Below, in pieces: positions 38,600 to 50,290 of a stretch of DNA of 64,000 bases. Position 1 is the stretch's first letter, and each line of letters begins with the position of its first letter. The position numbers and the translations under genes were made by a program. The notes beneath the pieces are model-generated. The model saw only the letters and a program-made list of their open reading frames with translations. It did no database searches and was not told the origin of the DNA. Where the stretch lies: the NCBI GenBank assembly GCA_012295275.1, contig CM022679.1, positions 10,077,169 through 10,141,168 on the forward strand, written 5' to 3'. The DNA comes from Chrysomallon squamiferum. Taxonomy: Eukaryota > Mollusca > Gastropoda > Neomphalida > Peltospiridae.

Positions 38600-38627
38600 G
38601 AGAAACAGACAGACAGAGAGAGAGACG
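38394..38627 (+). repeat. (GA)n with GAAACAGA higher-order units
   Basis: (GA)n, then repeats of AGAGAAACTGAGAGA, then (GA)n again, about 230 bp in all. Confidence 0.95.
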
Positions 38628-40949
38628 TGTTCTGTATTTAAATATATATGCATTCATTCACATCAAAATACATGGCCAAAATACCTACAAATTAAATTTT
38701 TTTTGAAAATACAGTAGTTAAAAAAAAAAAAAAAAAAAAAAACTGTATAAAAATATAATGATAAATGATATATAAAAAAAATTTATATTTAAAAAAAAAA
38801 AAGACTATAATAAACAAATAAAAAAAAAAAAAAAGACTAAAATTTATATCAAATTAAAGAAAAGAACATTGTAAACAAAATAAATGGAACAAAAAAAAAA
38901 AGTCTTGTTAAACAAAGGACATTTAAGCAACCCAATAATAACTGGAAGAAATAAATAAAAGAAATGAAGAGAAATAAACAACAACGATCAACGGCTAAGT
39001 CCAAAAACACACACTGATCTCCGAAGCCAGTAAAACACTTCTACACAGCAATCTGATCTCCACTACAAAAGAGTTACAGGTAACTCAACCCTCCTTGAAA
39101 GGCAGTGCTAAAACCTCTCTACCCATACTTACCTAAGCATAATCCCATAAAACACCTCGTTAAGGTAAGACCAACTCAAAGCATTGACAAAATTAACACA
39201 TACAGAAAAATGTTTGACTTCTAGCCATTTCGCAACATCTGAATGATTAAAAAAAAACAAAAAAAAATTTCCCTCCTTTTTTTTTTTTCGTGATTTTTTA
39301 GGTTTTTACTTTTTTTTTTTTTTCTCTCTTTCCTGACAGAGATATTATCACAAGTGGTTGGGATGTGCACAAAAGGTGTCAAATTAATCCCCACTACAAG
39401 GGGAGGGAAGTGCTTAGTCAACACGTGTTGAAAGAAGAGTTCGCTTCTCTTTTCTGTTAAAAAACGTTTTTTCTCTTTGATGTTGACCTTTTTGAATTTT
39501 TTTTACAACTTCGGACCATCCTGCCAATGTCTATAAAGAAATTCCAGATTTATAATACTCTTCTTCTCATTTATGTTATTTTATTTCTATCTTTCTTGGT
39601 TCCTTTTTGTGGGTTTATCTTACTTTTAAAAAAAAAAAAATGAAAACAACAACAACAAAACAAAATGGGTGAACACAAAAGATCAAACATAAAAATCAAA
39701 CCTCAGAATTATCAGTCGAAGCAGTTAGAAATATAATGCACAATTTTATGTTTGCTAACAGAATAAAAATTTATAAATATGTATTTTAAAATTTATTTTA
39801 AATGTCTATTCTATGAATTTAAATGAAATAAATGTTTTAAGTTTAATCAGATTTCATTTTACGAGGTACTTCTAAGTTTTAATATTTCACAACTAGATGT
39901 CAGTTAAATTAGAATCTTCAAATCAGTTTTTTTTGTTTGTTCTGTTCAAATTCTTTTGAAGAGTGTCTGTGTGTGTTTGTGGGCATATATGTGTGTCCAT
40001 GTATTTTCGAGTATATTTAAATGTTTTTTTTTTTTGTGTTTTAACCTACATATATTTGTACATATATGTTCATATCTATCTGTCTATTTGTTTGTCTGTC
40101 TGTCTGTATATATATATATATATAAAAACAAGAAAAAGATTTATACCCATAAATTAAAAAATAATAATATATTAAAAAAATAAATAAATACAATTTTATT
40201 AAACAAGTGACAGATCTGTGTCAGAAACTCAGAATATATATAAAGATAGAAAATGAATACGACACAGCAGAATCAGTACATGAATATAAACTAATACATT
40301 AACACAACACGGTAAAGTGACTGTTATAAATACCACACTTCAAGTCACTATTTTAAATTAACATAACTCAAGACTACATACATACATACATTTACCTCGA
40401 TACTAACAGACCCATGTAATTCTAGTGTCAAGATGTCACTGATGGCTGGGATTCACCCTCAAATTACTGCCACCCTGCGGACTTGTGTGTTTGTTCAGTT
40501 CACAGTTTATTAATATGAATGTAGATTAGTCACTGCATAAACACAAATATTGCAACTCGTCACTGTGTACATATATACAGTGTGACACAGTGACCAGTGT
40601 GTGTGTGTGTGCTGTACTTAGTGTAACCGAGGTAAGCAAGGTGACACCTCTGTTGTCACATACAGGGTGTAACCGTACAGTGTCAACCCTCAGACAGTTT
40701 TACGATGTCTTTCGCCACCAGGTTTACTGTACATCATCAACCAGTGGGGAAAAAAAAAAAATTAAAAAAAAAATAATAATAATAATACTACCCTCAGAGA
40801 AAGGGTGTGGAATGAGGGAAAGGAGAAGACTGGGGGTAGGGGAAGAGGAAGGTTTTAGTATGGATGCTTGTAGAATATTATTGAAGCAAAATTAAAAATG
40901 TTTTTTTTTTTTTTATTTTTTTAAATGAATGAAGTTGTTAAGTAAATAT

Positions 40950-41114
40950 TAGTTATAGTAGTGGTAGTGGTACTGGTAACTGTGGTGGCAGTAATTGTGG
41001 TAGTAGTGGAAGTAATGGTGGTGGTAATGGTGGTGGTGATGGTGGTGGTGGTGATGATGGCAGTGATTCTAGCAACAGTGGCAGTTCCAGTAATAGTGGC
41101 AGCAGTAGTAGTGA

Positions 41115-41155
<41 letters not shown>

Positions 41156-41160
41156 TCTGG
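40950..41160 (+). repeat. (GTA/GTG)n trinucleotide tract
   Basis: GTGGTAATGGTGGTGATGGT-like sequence ending in (AGT)14 at 41106-41153. Confidence 0.9.
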
Positions 41161-41814
41161 AACAGCAGTCATACTAGTAGCAGAAATAATGATAATAAAT
41201 AACTGTAACAAAAACAAAAATAATACCAATACCATTCAATAACTGTGAGCAATATTAATAGATGACATTAACACAGCAACAATAAATCATAAATAACAGA
41301 AGTTAAAACAAAAAAAAATCATGACCAAGTTACATATCATGTCTAAGTAAATGAAAAAAAGCCAAGTTGTGAGTACATGGCAATTCAATCAAGGCGTTTG
41401 ATTTGAGTGAGAATCCAGGTATTTACTGACAGGTGATGGATCTAGGTTGATACGGACAATACTTCTCTGTGCTGCCAAGTGAAAACAGACAAGTGGATTT
41501 AAACCAAGGACAAAGGTTTTCCTCTGATGGTCCAAGCTCATTCTGTTCTGTTTTATTTATCATTGTATGTGAAGTTTTTATTTTATTTTAATTTATTTTT
41601 ACTTTTTGTCGTTTTTTGTTGTTATTGCCATACAGATTGTAGCTAACTGACAAATGCTTTACAGAAACTTGATAATCTGACAGAGATGTATAATATAATA
41701 AATAAAGAAGGTAAATAAATAGGTAAAAAGTAACTGCTGATTCAAAAAATGTGTGAGTTTAAAAAAACATTATAAATACTGAAGGGATTAAAAAACAATA
41801 ATTTTCACACTCGC

Positions 41815-41963
41815 ATGTGAAATATCAGTTTTTATTGTTCAGTATAAAGATACATATATCAGAATAATAAAACAGCAGGCTTCAAATGACAGTATGTTTA
41901 TTGTGACAGCTTCTTAAAGCCATCTGACTGACTCATAGGAAATAAAACAGATAGCTGTTAAAC
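41815..41963 (+). repeat. Left inverted copy
   Basis: Begins ATGTGAAATATCAGTTTTTA and ends AGATAGCTGTTAAAC. Nearly identical, apart from small indels, to the reverse complement of 44903-45036. A short local inverted pair (TTTCACAC / GTGTGAAA-like) sits just outside it. Confidence 0.85.
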
Positions 41964-42739
41964 AAAACTCATGCATGCCTACATAGATGTGTGTGAGTGC
42001 ATGTTGTGCATGTGTGTGTGTGTTTCTGTATCTCTATCTATTTATATATGTATATATGTATATATGCATGTATCTGTGTGAGTGTGTGTGTGGGGGGGGC
42101 AGGTATGTATGTATGTATGTATGTATGTGTTTATATATATATATAATTCAGTGACATAAACATATTAAAATGTAACTGAAACATAATATTTCAGATGAAC
42201 ACCACCTTTTCCACAGACTGTTTTCAAGGTATCCCATAACAGGTTTATGATATAATCCAAAGAATAAACATTTGGTTCAAAAACCCAGAGATTACAATAA
42301 ACAAGGACGAAGTACATAATCCAGGTATAACGACAACATGTCAAAGTTTAAAAAAAAAACAACCAAAAACACCTACCTTTGCCTTACGAACAAAACATCC
42401 ACACCCGAATATCTCCATTTTGAATATGATCCATCCACAGAACAGAAGAAACAAAAAAAAATAAAAAATAACAAATCCCTAAAATTCCACAGTGACACAA
42501 AGAAAAAGCCCTTATCACAGTGTCCTTGCAAATGGTAATCTCTTCACTTCTGAAAGGGTAGAAATTAATAAATGGACAGGAGAAAAAGAAATAGAAAAAA
42601 AAAAAACTTGGCAGAGAGCTGTTTATTGTATTCTGTGATCCCAGCACAGCACAAGCAGATGTGTTGATTTGGTGTTTGGAAATTCCACTGGACAGGGTTC
42701 ACCTTCGTCTCTGTGTGTTGACAAAAGCCTGCCTCTCAA

Positions 42740-44400
42740 ACATTTGTATAACAGTGAATGATCAAAGCAGGGAGACTCAACATTACTTGGCCCAGGCATG
42801 CTGCATTCTTGACATGTGTAATACTGTTAGCTGATGGCCTTCGTATCAGTGGAGAGCAAAAAAGAGAGAGAGAGAAAGAGAGACACAGAGAGAGAGACAG
42901 AGAGATGACCCACTGTCCCATGTAATACTGGCTGTTTGATACACCAGTATTGGCTTTTTGACATATAATTCTGTTACATATTTGTATTACAATGCAGAGA
43001 AACTTAACCTTATCTGACACAGGTATCTTACTTTCTTGATATATATATCATGAAAGTAAGATACCTGGGTCAGATAAAGTTGAGCATCTCTGTTTTGGTA
43101 TATATGTATATATATAAAACATGTATCTATGTATGAAAGCCTCTATGCCTTTAGACTGAGGACAGAGTACCCATCATCCCATGTACAACTTGCTGTTTTA
43201 ACAGCCATTATTAACTTCTCTTTTAGACATACCTAAAATAGCTTATATAAAACTACAGTGAAAAAAAAAAAAAAAAAACCCACCAAAACATTATCTGACC
43301 CCCAGTATCCCTCATTCTGGAGATAAAACACTGAAGACATTTTACAATTATGAACAAAGAGAATCGATGACCCATTGTTCCATTTGCTTCTTGAAGTTTT
43401 ATTAACCTCTCCAAACTTTAAAAAACCCCACAACTGACACATATAACTCAATTAGCATACATTATTACACTGCAGAAAAATCCAACCTTATCTGACCAAA
43501 GAATCTAGCATTCTTGATATATAAAAAAATAAAGTTTTTTTTTTTTTTTTTTTAATTTAGGGTAGAGAACAGAAGACCCCACCATCTGATAAGTAACTTG
43601 CTATTTTTATGAACCAATCCCAAACTCCTTCTTTTTTTTTTTTTTTTTTAAATACATGCAGTATTATTAGTCGATATAAAACTGCAGGAAAACTCAATCT
43701 CACCTGATGCAGGTATCATCATGCACTTTTGAAATATGAAATAAGGAAACGCTTTTATAACTTTGGGAAGAAGATAGAAGATCTCCATCAGATATGCTTC
43801 TTGTGGTTTTTATGAGCCAGTTGTAAATACTTCTTTTTTTCTTCTGTCTTATATAATACTGTTAACTTATGCAAAAATGCATTCTTAATATATGATGATA
43901 TACTAAAGGTCTTTTTGACACTGTGCAGAGGAAAGATCTTCTACCATTTCATATGCTAGTTCTAGTCTTATTTGCCAGCATCAGTTGTTGTTTTTTTTGA
44001 CATATTAAAACTGTTATTTTATATTAGAGGCAGAGGCAGAGACAGAAACTCAACATTACCTGACATGGGTACCTTGCATTCTCCACACATTCAATAACAT
44101 TAGCAGAAAGCTTTAATAACTGTGGACAGAAAAAAACCCAGCTTGCTCACTATCAAATGTACTACGTGCATTTTTTACAAACGAATAAATTACAACAACA
44201 TTTCTAGTTTATATTAAAAACACAGGGAAAACACAGCATTAATTAGCATGTCAAATGCTGGCTTATAGTTTAGCTCAAGGCCTGCATGACTGTGGGTGGG
44301 AGAGAGAGAGAACAGATGATGACCCACTGAATCATACACTACTTGTAGTTTTATGAGCCAGTGTTTGTTTTGGGCTTTATCGGATGATACATAAGCTCTT
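42740..44400. repeat. Degenerate ~200-bp tandem array, about 8 copies
   Basis: Recurring blocks in order are CTGCAGRGAAACTCAAC, ATTATCTGAC, GGTATCNTGCATTCTTGATA, a middle TAACTTTGGACAGAGAACAG, ATGACCCACYRTCTCAT, then TTTTATGAGCCAGT, followed by T-rich sequence. Copies begin near 42765, 42990, 43255, 43470, 43680, 43880, 44035 and 44215. Spacing varies because of inserted poly(T), (GA)n and (TA)n. Confidence 0.65.
42997..43092. repeat. ~45-bp-arm inverted repeat (hairpin) inside the satellite
   Basis: Left arm CAGGTATCTTACTTTCTTGA and right arm TCATGAAAGTAAGATACCTG are nearly perfect complements. The match extends outwards through AACTTAACCTTATCTGAC and GTCAGATAAAGTTGAGC. The centre is (AT)n at about 43040-43050. 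It looks like one satellite unit meeting an inverted partial copy. Confidence 0.85.
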
Positions 44401-44902
44401 CACTGTGTGTATGAATCATACAGAGAAGTGGATCTGAGTGTGTTCAAACTGAAAGAGAACCCTATAAATCAATTGGTGTCCAGTTTACCTGTCTCACCTG
44501 AACTGACCTCGTCAGGTCACCAGGTCGAGACATGTTTTAATACTGTGTGGGGATACAAAAAAAAAAGTATACACATAAAATATATTTTGGACATGTTTTT
44601 ATCCTCCACATGTTTAGAATATACAAAACATGTATACTTTTAAGTTAATACAAGTTTCATATTTAAATATATCTATTTCAGATAATAAGATATTCAGAAA
44701 TTACAATATATATGCTTTGAAAATTCTTCGAGATTTATAGCCATACAATGATACGTGTAAATATATATGTACATCATGTGTGTGTGGTGTGTGTGTTTAA
44801 ATCTGATAATTAATGTGTGTGTGTCTGTCTGTCTGTCAGTCTATTCTCTTTATGTGTTTATGTAAATATATATGTATTTATGTATATCTGTTCGTGTGTT
44901 CA

Positions 44903-45036
44903 GTTTAACAGCTATCTGTTTTATTTCCTATGAGTCAGATGGCTTTAAGAAGCTGTCACAATAAAAGTACTGTCATTTGAAGCCTGCTGTTTTACTCTGA
45001 TCTTTATTTTGAACAATAAAAACTGGTATTTCACAT
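44903..45036 (-). repeat. Right inverted copy
   Basis: Its reverse complement begins ATGTGAAATACCAGTTTTTA and ends AGATAGCTGTTAAAC, matching 41815-41963. It is about 15 bp shorter through small deletions. Confidence 0.85.
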
Positions 45037-45867
45037 ATAATATACTTCACTGTATGATCCGATAACTGAGTGAAGGAATGGATGAATGGATGAACGGATG
45101 AACAATTTTTTATTATTCGTATTTTCTAATGTTTGTTTCGAACTCTGTGATATAACTACGAGTTATAAATCATTTTTGTGGTTATGTAAATTTTATATTT
45201 ATCTTCTCACAACTCTAAGATTTTTAACAACCTTTAATAACCACTGTATCGCTGTTTCTTTATGTTATTTCATTTTGTGTTGTTTTTATTTTGTGTTTTT
45301 TTTCTAAAGGAAAATATTGGTCTAAAGTCACTGTATGAGTCTGAATTAAAAGCAAGGTATCTCCAACCATTATGTTTAACAGGAAGAAAAAGTCCTAACA
45401 GACAGGATTTTCTCATGCCCCTTTTTTTCTCTCACACTGTGTAATAATTAAATGAATTTGACCTTTATGCGTGAACTTTACTGTTACATAAATCCTTTTT
45501 CCCTCAAGTCCGCATTACTTGAAAATTATTTTCCATTCTGTACCTGACAGACTTAAGTAAAAAGCCGGAATGCAGTGCCTGTGCATGTTTTTCAGTGTTA
45601 AAAAGTTCTTTGTGATTTTCATAATGCGTAAATACTTCATGAATAATTTTAAATAGACACTTCTCTACACCTTTTGTTGGCTGTCTGCATGTAATAATCA
45701 ATTTGTTCCTTAGAAAGGTGGCTGCTGTTGTGTTTGGATACAAGTCAAATTGTCACCGTTTGTACTGGACCAGTGAGGTAGAAAAGACTCAATATTATTT
45801 CTATTATGACCATTAATCAGTTACAGGTAATATTATCATACAGCAAAATGTGCAGTAATAAAAAATG

Positions 45868-45898
<31 letters not shown>

Positions 45899-47210
45899 CA
45901 TAAAAAAAATACCACACCACCCTGTTAATTGTGAAGGGTATATCATGTATTGTTATTTTCATAAAATGCATTAACTTTAATTTATATACATACATATATA
46001 TATATATATATATAAAAGAAAGAATCAAACAGAAACAAACATACATGTATCCCTTAGATACAGATGGACGTGGGCTTGAATTCTATTTAAAGTATTGAAA
46101 CCTCAACACTTTTATGAAGAAAAAGCCTGAAGGCCATATTGCTTGTCTTGGACAGTTTTTTTAATTTTTAATTTTTTTTTTTTTCATTTTTTCATTTTTT
46201 TTTTTTTAAATTCTACTACAGACTTACTTATTTTTCATACATCAATCTTTATTAAAAAAAATAAATAAAATGTATATTAGATTCCCTGACCGTCCCAACA
46301 CTAAAACCAGCTGACAAATTTTCAAACAGATCTCTTTAAACATCAGTTAAACCAGTCCCATCCATCAGTATTCTGTGCTGCGCGCAAAGCCCATACATAC
46401 ACAACTGAACGTCTAATGAGAGGAGAAAGAACATCTGTTAGCTGAGGTCAGGGGTGAGAACTGTACACACCAAGGGAGAAACCAGACTAGCAAACAGGTG
46501 TTGTGTTTACCTTTCGTTTACCTGGCAATTGTATTTAAATGTGTAGCAATTACAACTGTTGGGTGGAGAGTTCAAACGGCTTTGGGGTATATTCCGACTG
46601 GAGCTGATGTATTTGTTACATGTACTGTTGAAATTAACACGATTCTGATACATTATATCAAATACACGTGGCTTACAATGGCTCATCTGTGCGGGTTTAA
46701 TGATTCAGTTAAAACGTTTTTAAAACTATTAGAGGTTTCAGTGACAGGCATGTTATTTTAACCTTTGAAAGCACTGATGAGAAAATATAAAAATCATGTG
46801 TTTTAATTTTGTCAAAAGCATGCCTTTGTGAACCGTGCCTGAAGGTAAATAAGATGCACAGTAGTCAGATGACAAAGTGGTTAGTTATAGCAGCACTGAT
46901 TTGAAATCATGTATCATATCCATTCACATGCACGAACACACAGAATACCTTTTTTTTTAGATTTAACATACATATCCAACAGCTTACGTCATTGCCTTCA
47001 ATTTCTACATATGTAATGTGAATGTATTTTACCAACACATATATAGAGTTTCTTAAATATGTTTTAATGTATATATACATGTAAATTGAAGTCTACATAT
47101 ATAACAAGAATATATTTCACACACACACACACACACACACTTTCTTAGATATGCTCTGGTTTAACATATATGCATATCAGTTGTGTCTACATATAAAACA
47201 TGAATACATT

Positions 47211-47233
47211 TCACACACACACACACACACACA

Positions 47234-47300
<67 letters not shown>

Positions 47301-47330
47301 ACACTCTCTCACACACACACACACTCCAAA
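47211..47330 (+). repeat. (AC)n(TC)n compound microsatellite
   Basis: (AC)12 then (TC)29, then mixed CTCTCACA and (AC)n. Confidence 0.95.
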
Positions 47331-47639
47331 ACCCCTCATCTATCACAGTGCAGGAACATAATGTTCAAAGTTCAGATAAACCAAACATTCAAAAAAAAAA
47401 AAAAGCAGTTTCTAGTGTACACACATCTGTATAATACCTAGCTAGATAAACATATACATACATGCAAGAAATGTTGTAATAAATACCTGTACCTCTAATT
47501 ATTATAACACCTTGATCATTACCTATTTTTAGCGTACATCACCTTTCCAGACTATTTAAAAGATAATTAGTGGCTCACTTCTGAATATGTTTAAAAGTGG
47601 CAAAATGTAAATGAAATGTATAATGAATGTTTAAAAACG

Positions 47640-47930
47640 CTGCAGTACAAAAAAAATGTATATATTAGCTGTTGGATTGCCCTAGCACAAAAAATGTATT
47701 GGCTATTGGGGTTGCCTCAGCATCAGAACTATAATGACTGTTCAGTTTCCCTAGAACCAAATAATATATATATATATATTGGCTAGAATGTGCCCCAGAA
47801 TAAAAAGGATACTGGCTATTGAATTTCCCCAAAACAAAATATATATTGATTAGCTACTGGTTTGCCCTAGCATAAAAAAAAAAAAAATACGTGCTATTGG
47901 GTTGCCCCAACAAAAATAAAATAAATAAAA
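47640..47930 (+). repeat. Degenerate ~38-bp minisatellite, ~7 copies
   Basis: TTGGCTATTGGGTTGCCCYA followed by GCAYAAAAAATGTATAT recurs, interrupted by (TA)n and poly(A). Confidence 0.75.
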
Positions 47931-48329
47931 AAAAAGATGCATTGCCATTTTGTACAAATATATTATAAGAAAAAAAGAAATTTCAAATAAAATGTTCAGA
48001 TTATGATTTATAATTAATGAAATAATAGACTGAAAAATGAATGAAAATGTGTTTTCCTTTTTATAAAAAAGAAAAAAAAAAAGAAATTCAGTAACAAGAA
48101 GTCCCTGGCTGTCTATGCCTACCCATCCATCATCATCTTTTTCTCTCTTTCTCTCTCTTTCACACAATTACACATACACAAACATAAACACAAAATCCAT
48201 CACACAGACGTACCGTAACAAAAAAATAATAAACATTAAAAACACACTTTATCAAAAAAAAAACACACAAAGACTTGACGACACAAAATACTAACTCGGT
48301 TATTAACGATGAAAGAAAAGAAATCTTAC

Positions 48330-48424
48330 TGTAATGATATCCCCCTCTTTAAAAGAAAGACTCTGCGGGTCGTACAAGCTAAAGTAATCCTTGACAGCCC
48401 TGGCTTGACATGCAGAACTTGCTT
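48330..48424 (-). CDS. CASKIN: Caskin homologue, internal exon: SH3 domain, N-terminal half
   Basis: Read on the minus strand, a tttatttcag acceptor precedes 95 nt that end at an ACA|GTAAG donor. The exon brings in two bases (AA) that finish a split codon, then encodes 31 residues starting ASSACQARAVKDYFSLYDP and ending FKEGDIIT. From memory, vertebrate Caskin-2 has the same arrangement: EASSALQVRATKDY, then LNVKAGDIIT. The exon covers the RT-loop side of the SH3 fold. The canonical ALYDY motif is altered: AVKDY replaces ALYDY. Caskins are cytoplasmic synaptic scaffolds built from ankyrin repeats, SH3, a CASK-binding linker and two SAM domains. The upstream ankyrin exons were not found and probably lie beyond 64000. 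The next exon is 13 kb away. Another SH3 scaffold is possible but less likely, because the lead-in before the SH3 also matches Caskin. Confidence 0.85.
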
Positions 48425-48519
48425 CTGAAATAAATGAAAAAAGAAATAATTAGAATTATACACCAATTTTATGCAGGAATTTATCACTGAAAAACAGAAA
48501 ATTTACTTCTGGTTTTTTT

Positions 48520-48585
48520 GACGGTATTATAAAAACTTACCTCTGAAAAAAAAGAAAAGGTAAGTTTTTCAATGGTTTTTATAAG
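48520..48585 (-). promoter_or_regulatory. Possible recursive-splice site or 2-nt exon inside a hairpin
   Basis: On the gene's sense strand the sequence is CCTTTTCTTTTTTTTCAG, then AG, then GTAAGTTTTT: a strong polypyrimidine acceptor, two bases, and a consensus 5' splice site. It lies ~120 nt upstream of the first SH3 exon. The arms AAAAACTTACCT and AGGTAAGTTTTT are inverted, so the donor motif also occurs on the other strand. Similar to ratchet-point architecture; use is unproven. Confidence 0.3.
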
Positions 48586-48914
48586 AGAAAGTAGAAAAAT
48601 GAAATTTTGAGTGCAATTTTACATACAGATAAAACAGTGCTAAACTTCATTTCTGACATGTTTATGAAGATATTTTTTTCATAAATGCAGGTATTTAAGC
48701 ATTGTAAAATGAAAGCTTTAGTGTACAGTATTTCATCTATCTGCTTCATAAATCTGGCCTCAATATTTATTGTCATTTTTGTCAATTTTGCTTCTTGATG
48801 AATATTAATAGTGTTTGTTATGCAATAGAATATTTCCAAATGACACTAAATCAATGGAGGAGGAAAAAAATGGGGGTAGGAATTTAAAAATATGTTTTTT
48901 CAAAAACAGCTGTG

Positions 48915-49100
48915 TCAATAAAAACAGAAATTCAAGACGTCCTAATAAATAAATAAAACTTTATTTTAAAAAGTAGTTTAATAAAGATTGAAATTCAAGA
49001 TCTTCTGAACAAACAAGAAAAGAGAAAAATAAATTTCATTAAAAGCAATTCTAAGAAAGATAAATTTAAGACCTCTTGAAGAATAAAAAAAGAGATATAA
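48915..49100 (+). repeat. Degenerate ~65-bp repeat, 3 copies
   Basis: AAATTCAAGAYSTYCTRAAY followed by AAATAAAACTTTATT-type sequence recurs at about 48930, 48990 and 49065. Confidence 0.55.
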
Positions 49101-49369
49101 ATAAAAACCTCTTAATGTACTAAATTTTTTTTTTATTTTTTTTTTTTTTTTTTATAAACAGTGTATTTCAGCAGAAACGGAAGACTAACTGAACAAGACC
49201 ATAAATGATTTTATGCCAATACTGAATGTGATGAGCATGTGAACTAACAAAACAGGCAAGAAATCACTTTATAATCTTTATAACATTAAAGATGGTTAAT
49301 TTTCTCAACCTCTTCAAACAAAAAATTTTAAGAAAAAAGAAACCAGAAGAAAAAAAAAAAAAAAACTGA

Positions 49370-49400
<31 letters not shown>

Positions 49401-49660
49401 TAAAAAAAAAAGTCTTAAAGTTAAACAGAAATAAAGTTTAGATGTTAATAAATAAAAGTATTTTAAATTCCTCTTGCTAAAAACATTTACATTCGGCTGC
49501 CAAATTCTCCACATCATTAATTCTGCAGCTGCACACACCTCTTTACCTTCGTCTCAACCTCCATTCTCTATCTTGTACATGGACAATTTGTAAACGACAG
49601 ACAGGAATACATAAACTAAATGAGATAACTGTGGAACTGCTATTTTGTTTTTTTTGCTTT

Positions 49661-49691
<31 letters not shown>

Positions 49692-50094
49692 CAGTGAAAC
49701 TTTAGTTCAAGAAAAAAAAAAAAAAAATGAAGGCAAAGAAGAAAAAGAAGTATACTGGCAAAAAAAATTATCGTAGAAAAAAAGAACAATTTCTATTTTC
49801 AACATCCTGTTTGCTATTTTTACTGCAAGTTGTATAACACACATTCTTTGACTGTTTGTCTTTCTATATATGGCCTTGATTTAAAACCATGGAAACCAAT
49901 CTGATCAGAAAGAAGTATAGTTCTGAGTGTCCAAGAAAAGTTTAGAAATTTTTTTTAGTATTTGGAATCAAATAAGTGTTTTGTGTGCATCTTTTTTGTA
50001 TCTATGAGTATGTGTGTATAAGCATGAACTGTATGTATGAACCTATGTATGTATCTTGGCATGTTTGTATCTGTGAAAAACCTATCTGATGTTA

Positions 50095-50290
50095 CTGTTC
50101 AATAAAATCAAGGGATTTTTGTATATGCACAAATAAGAAAGTACATAACACAGTCTTTGATAAAACAGCTAAGAGATACCATTTGGATTTGGAATCAGCC
50201 CAACAGAAGAACTGTAGAGGATTGATCCTATAACCTATCTGATCTCACAGCAGCCCTTTAACTACTGAACTACCAAACACTCCTCTATGA
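50095..50290 (-). mobile_element. tRNA-derived SINE, diverged, 3' end not resolved
   Basis: The minus strand from about 50288 reads a tRNA-like head with A-box-like GGTAGTTCAGTAGTTAAAG and a B-box-like GGATCAATCC. The body TTATCAAAGACTGTGTTATG follows, then a core GTGCATATACAAAAATCCCT. Order and spacing match the SINE at 58335-58661, although the core is more degraded. Too diverged to be a functional tRNA gene. Confidence 0.7.

Larger units (their letters stand above)
41815..45036. mobile_element. 3.2-kb structure with ~150-bp inverted ends around a degenerate ~200-bp satellite
   Basis: The left end (41815-41963) and right end (44903-45036) are inverted copies of each other. Shared blocks include CAGTTTTTATTGTTC, AAACAGCAGGCTTCAAATGA, TGTGACAGCTTCTTAAAGCC and AAATAAAACAGATAGCTGTT. 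Between them lie about eight degraded copies of a ~200-bp unit (42740-44400). No protein with transposase features was seen and no target-site duplication is obvious. It resembles elements with terminal repeats and tandem-repeat cores, but the family is not identified; two unrelated opposite copies of one repeat remain possible. Confidence 0.5.
35347..48329 (-). other. Caskin intron, 13 kb, splitting the SH3 domain
   Basis: Phase-0 intron between GDIIT and VLEQ. Contents: trinucleotide repeats (35505-35640, 36973-37085, 37623-37945, 40950-41160), a CTCTRTAACACAAAAA array (36265-36610), a large (GA)n (38394-38627), the inverted-repeat-bounded satellite structure (41815-45036), AC/CT repeats (47211-47294) and a ~38-bp array (47640-47930). 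Stretches 38640-40400, 41170-41800 and 45040-47100 are AT-rich with nothing recognised. Confidence 0.65.

Noticed and set aside
40921-41242. Thr/Ile-rich and Val-rich frames of about 100 codons on the two strands
   Set aside because: Translated GTA/GTG trinucleotide repeat.
41815-45036. Complete DNA transposon with transposase
   Set aside because: No open frame of suitable length or with catalytic motifs lies between the inverted ends; only degenerate tandem repeats do.
50205-50288. tRNA gene on the minus strand
   Set aside because: A- and B-box-like sequences are present but stems do not close well and the sequence continues into a SINE body.
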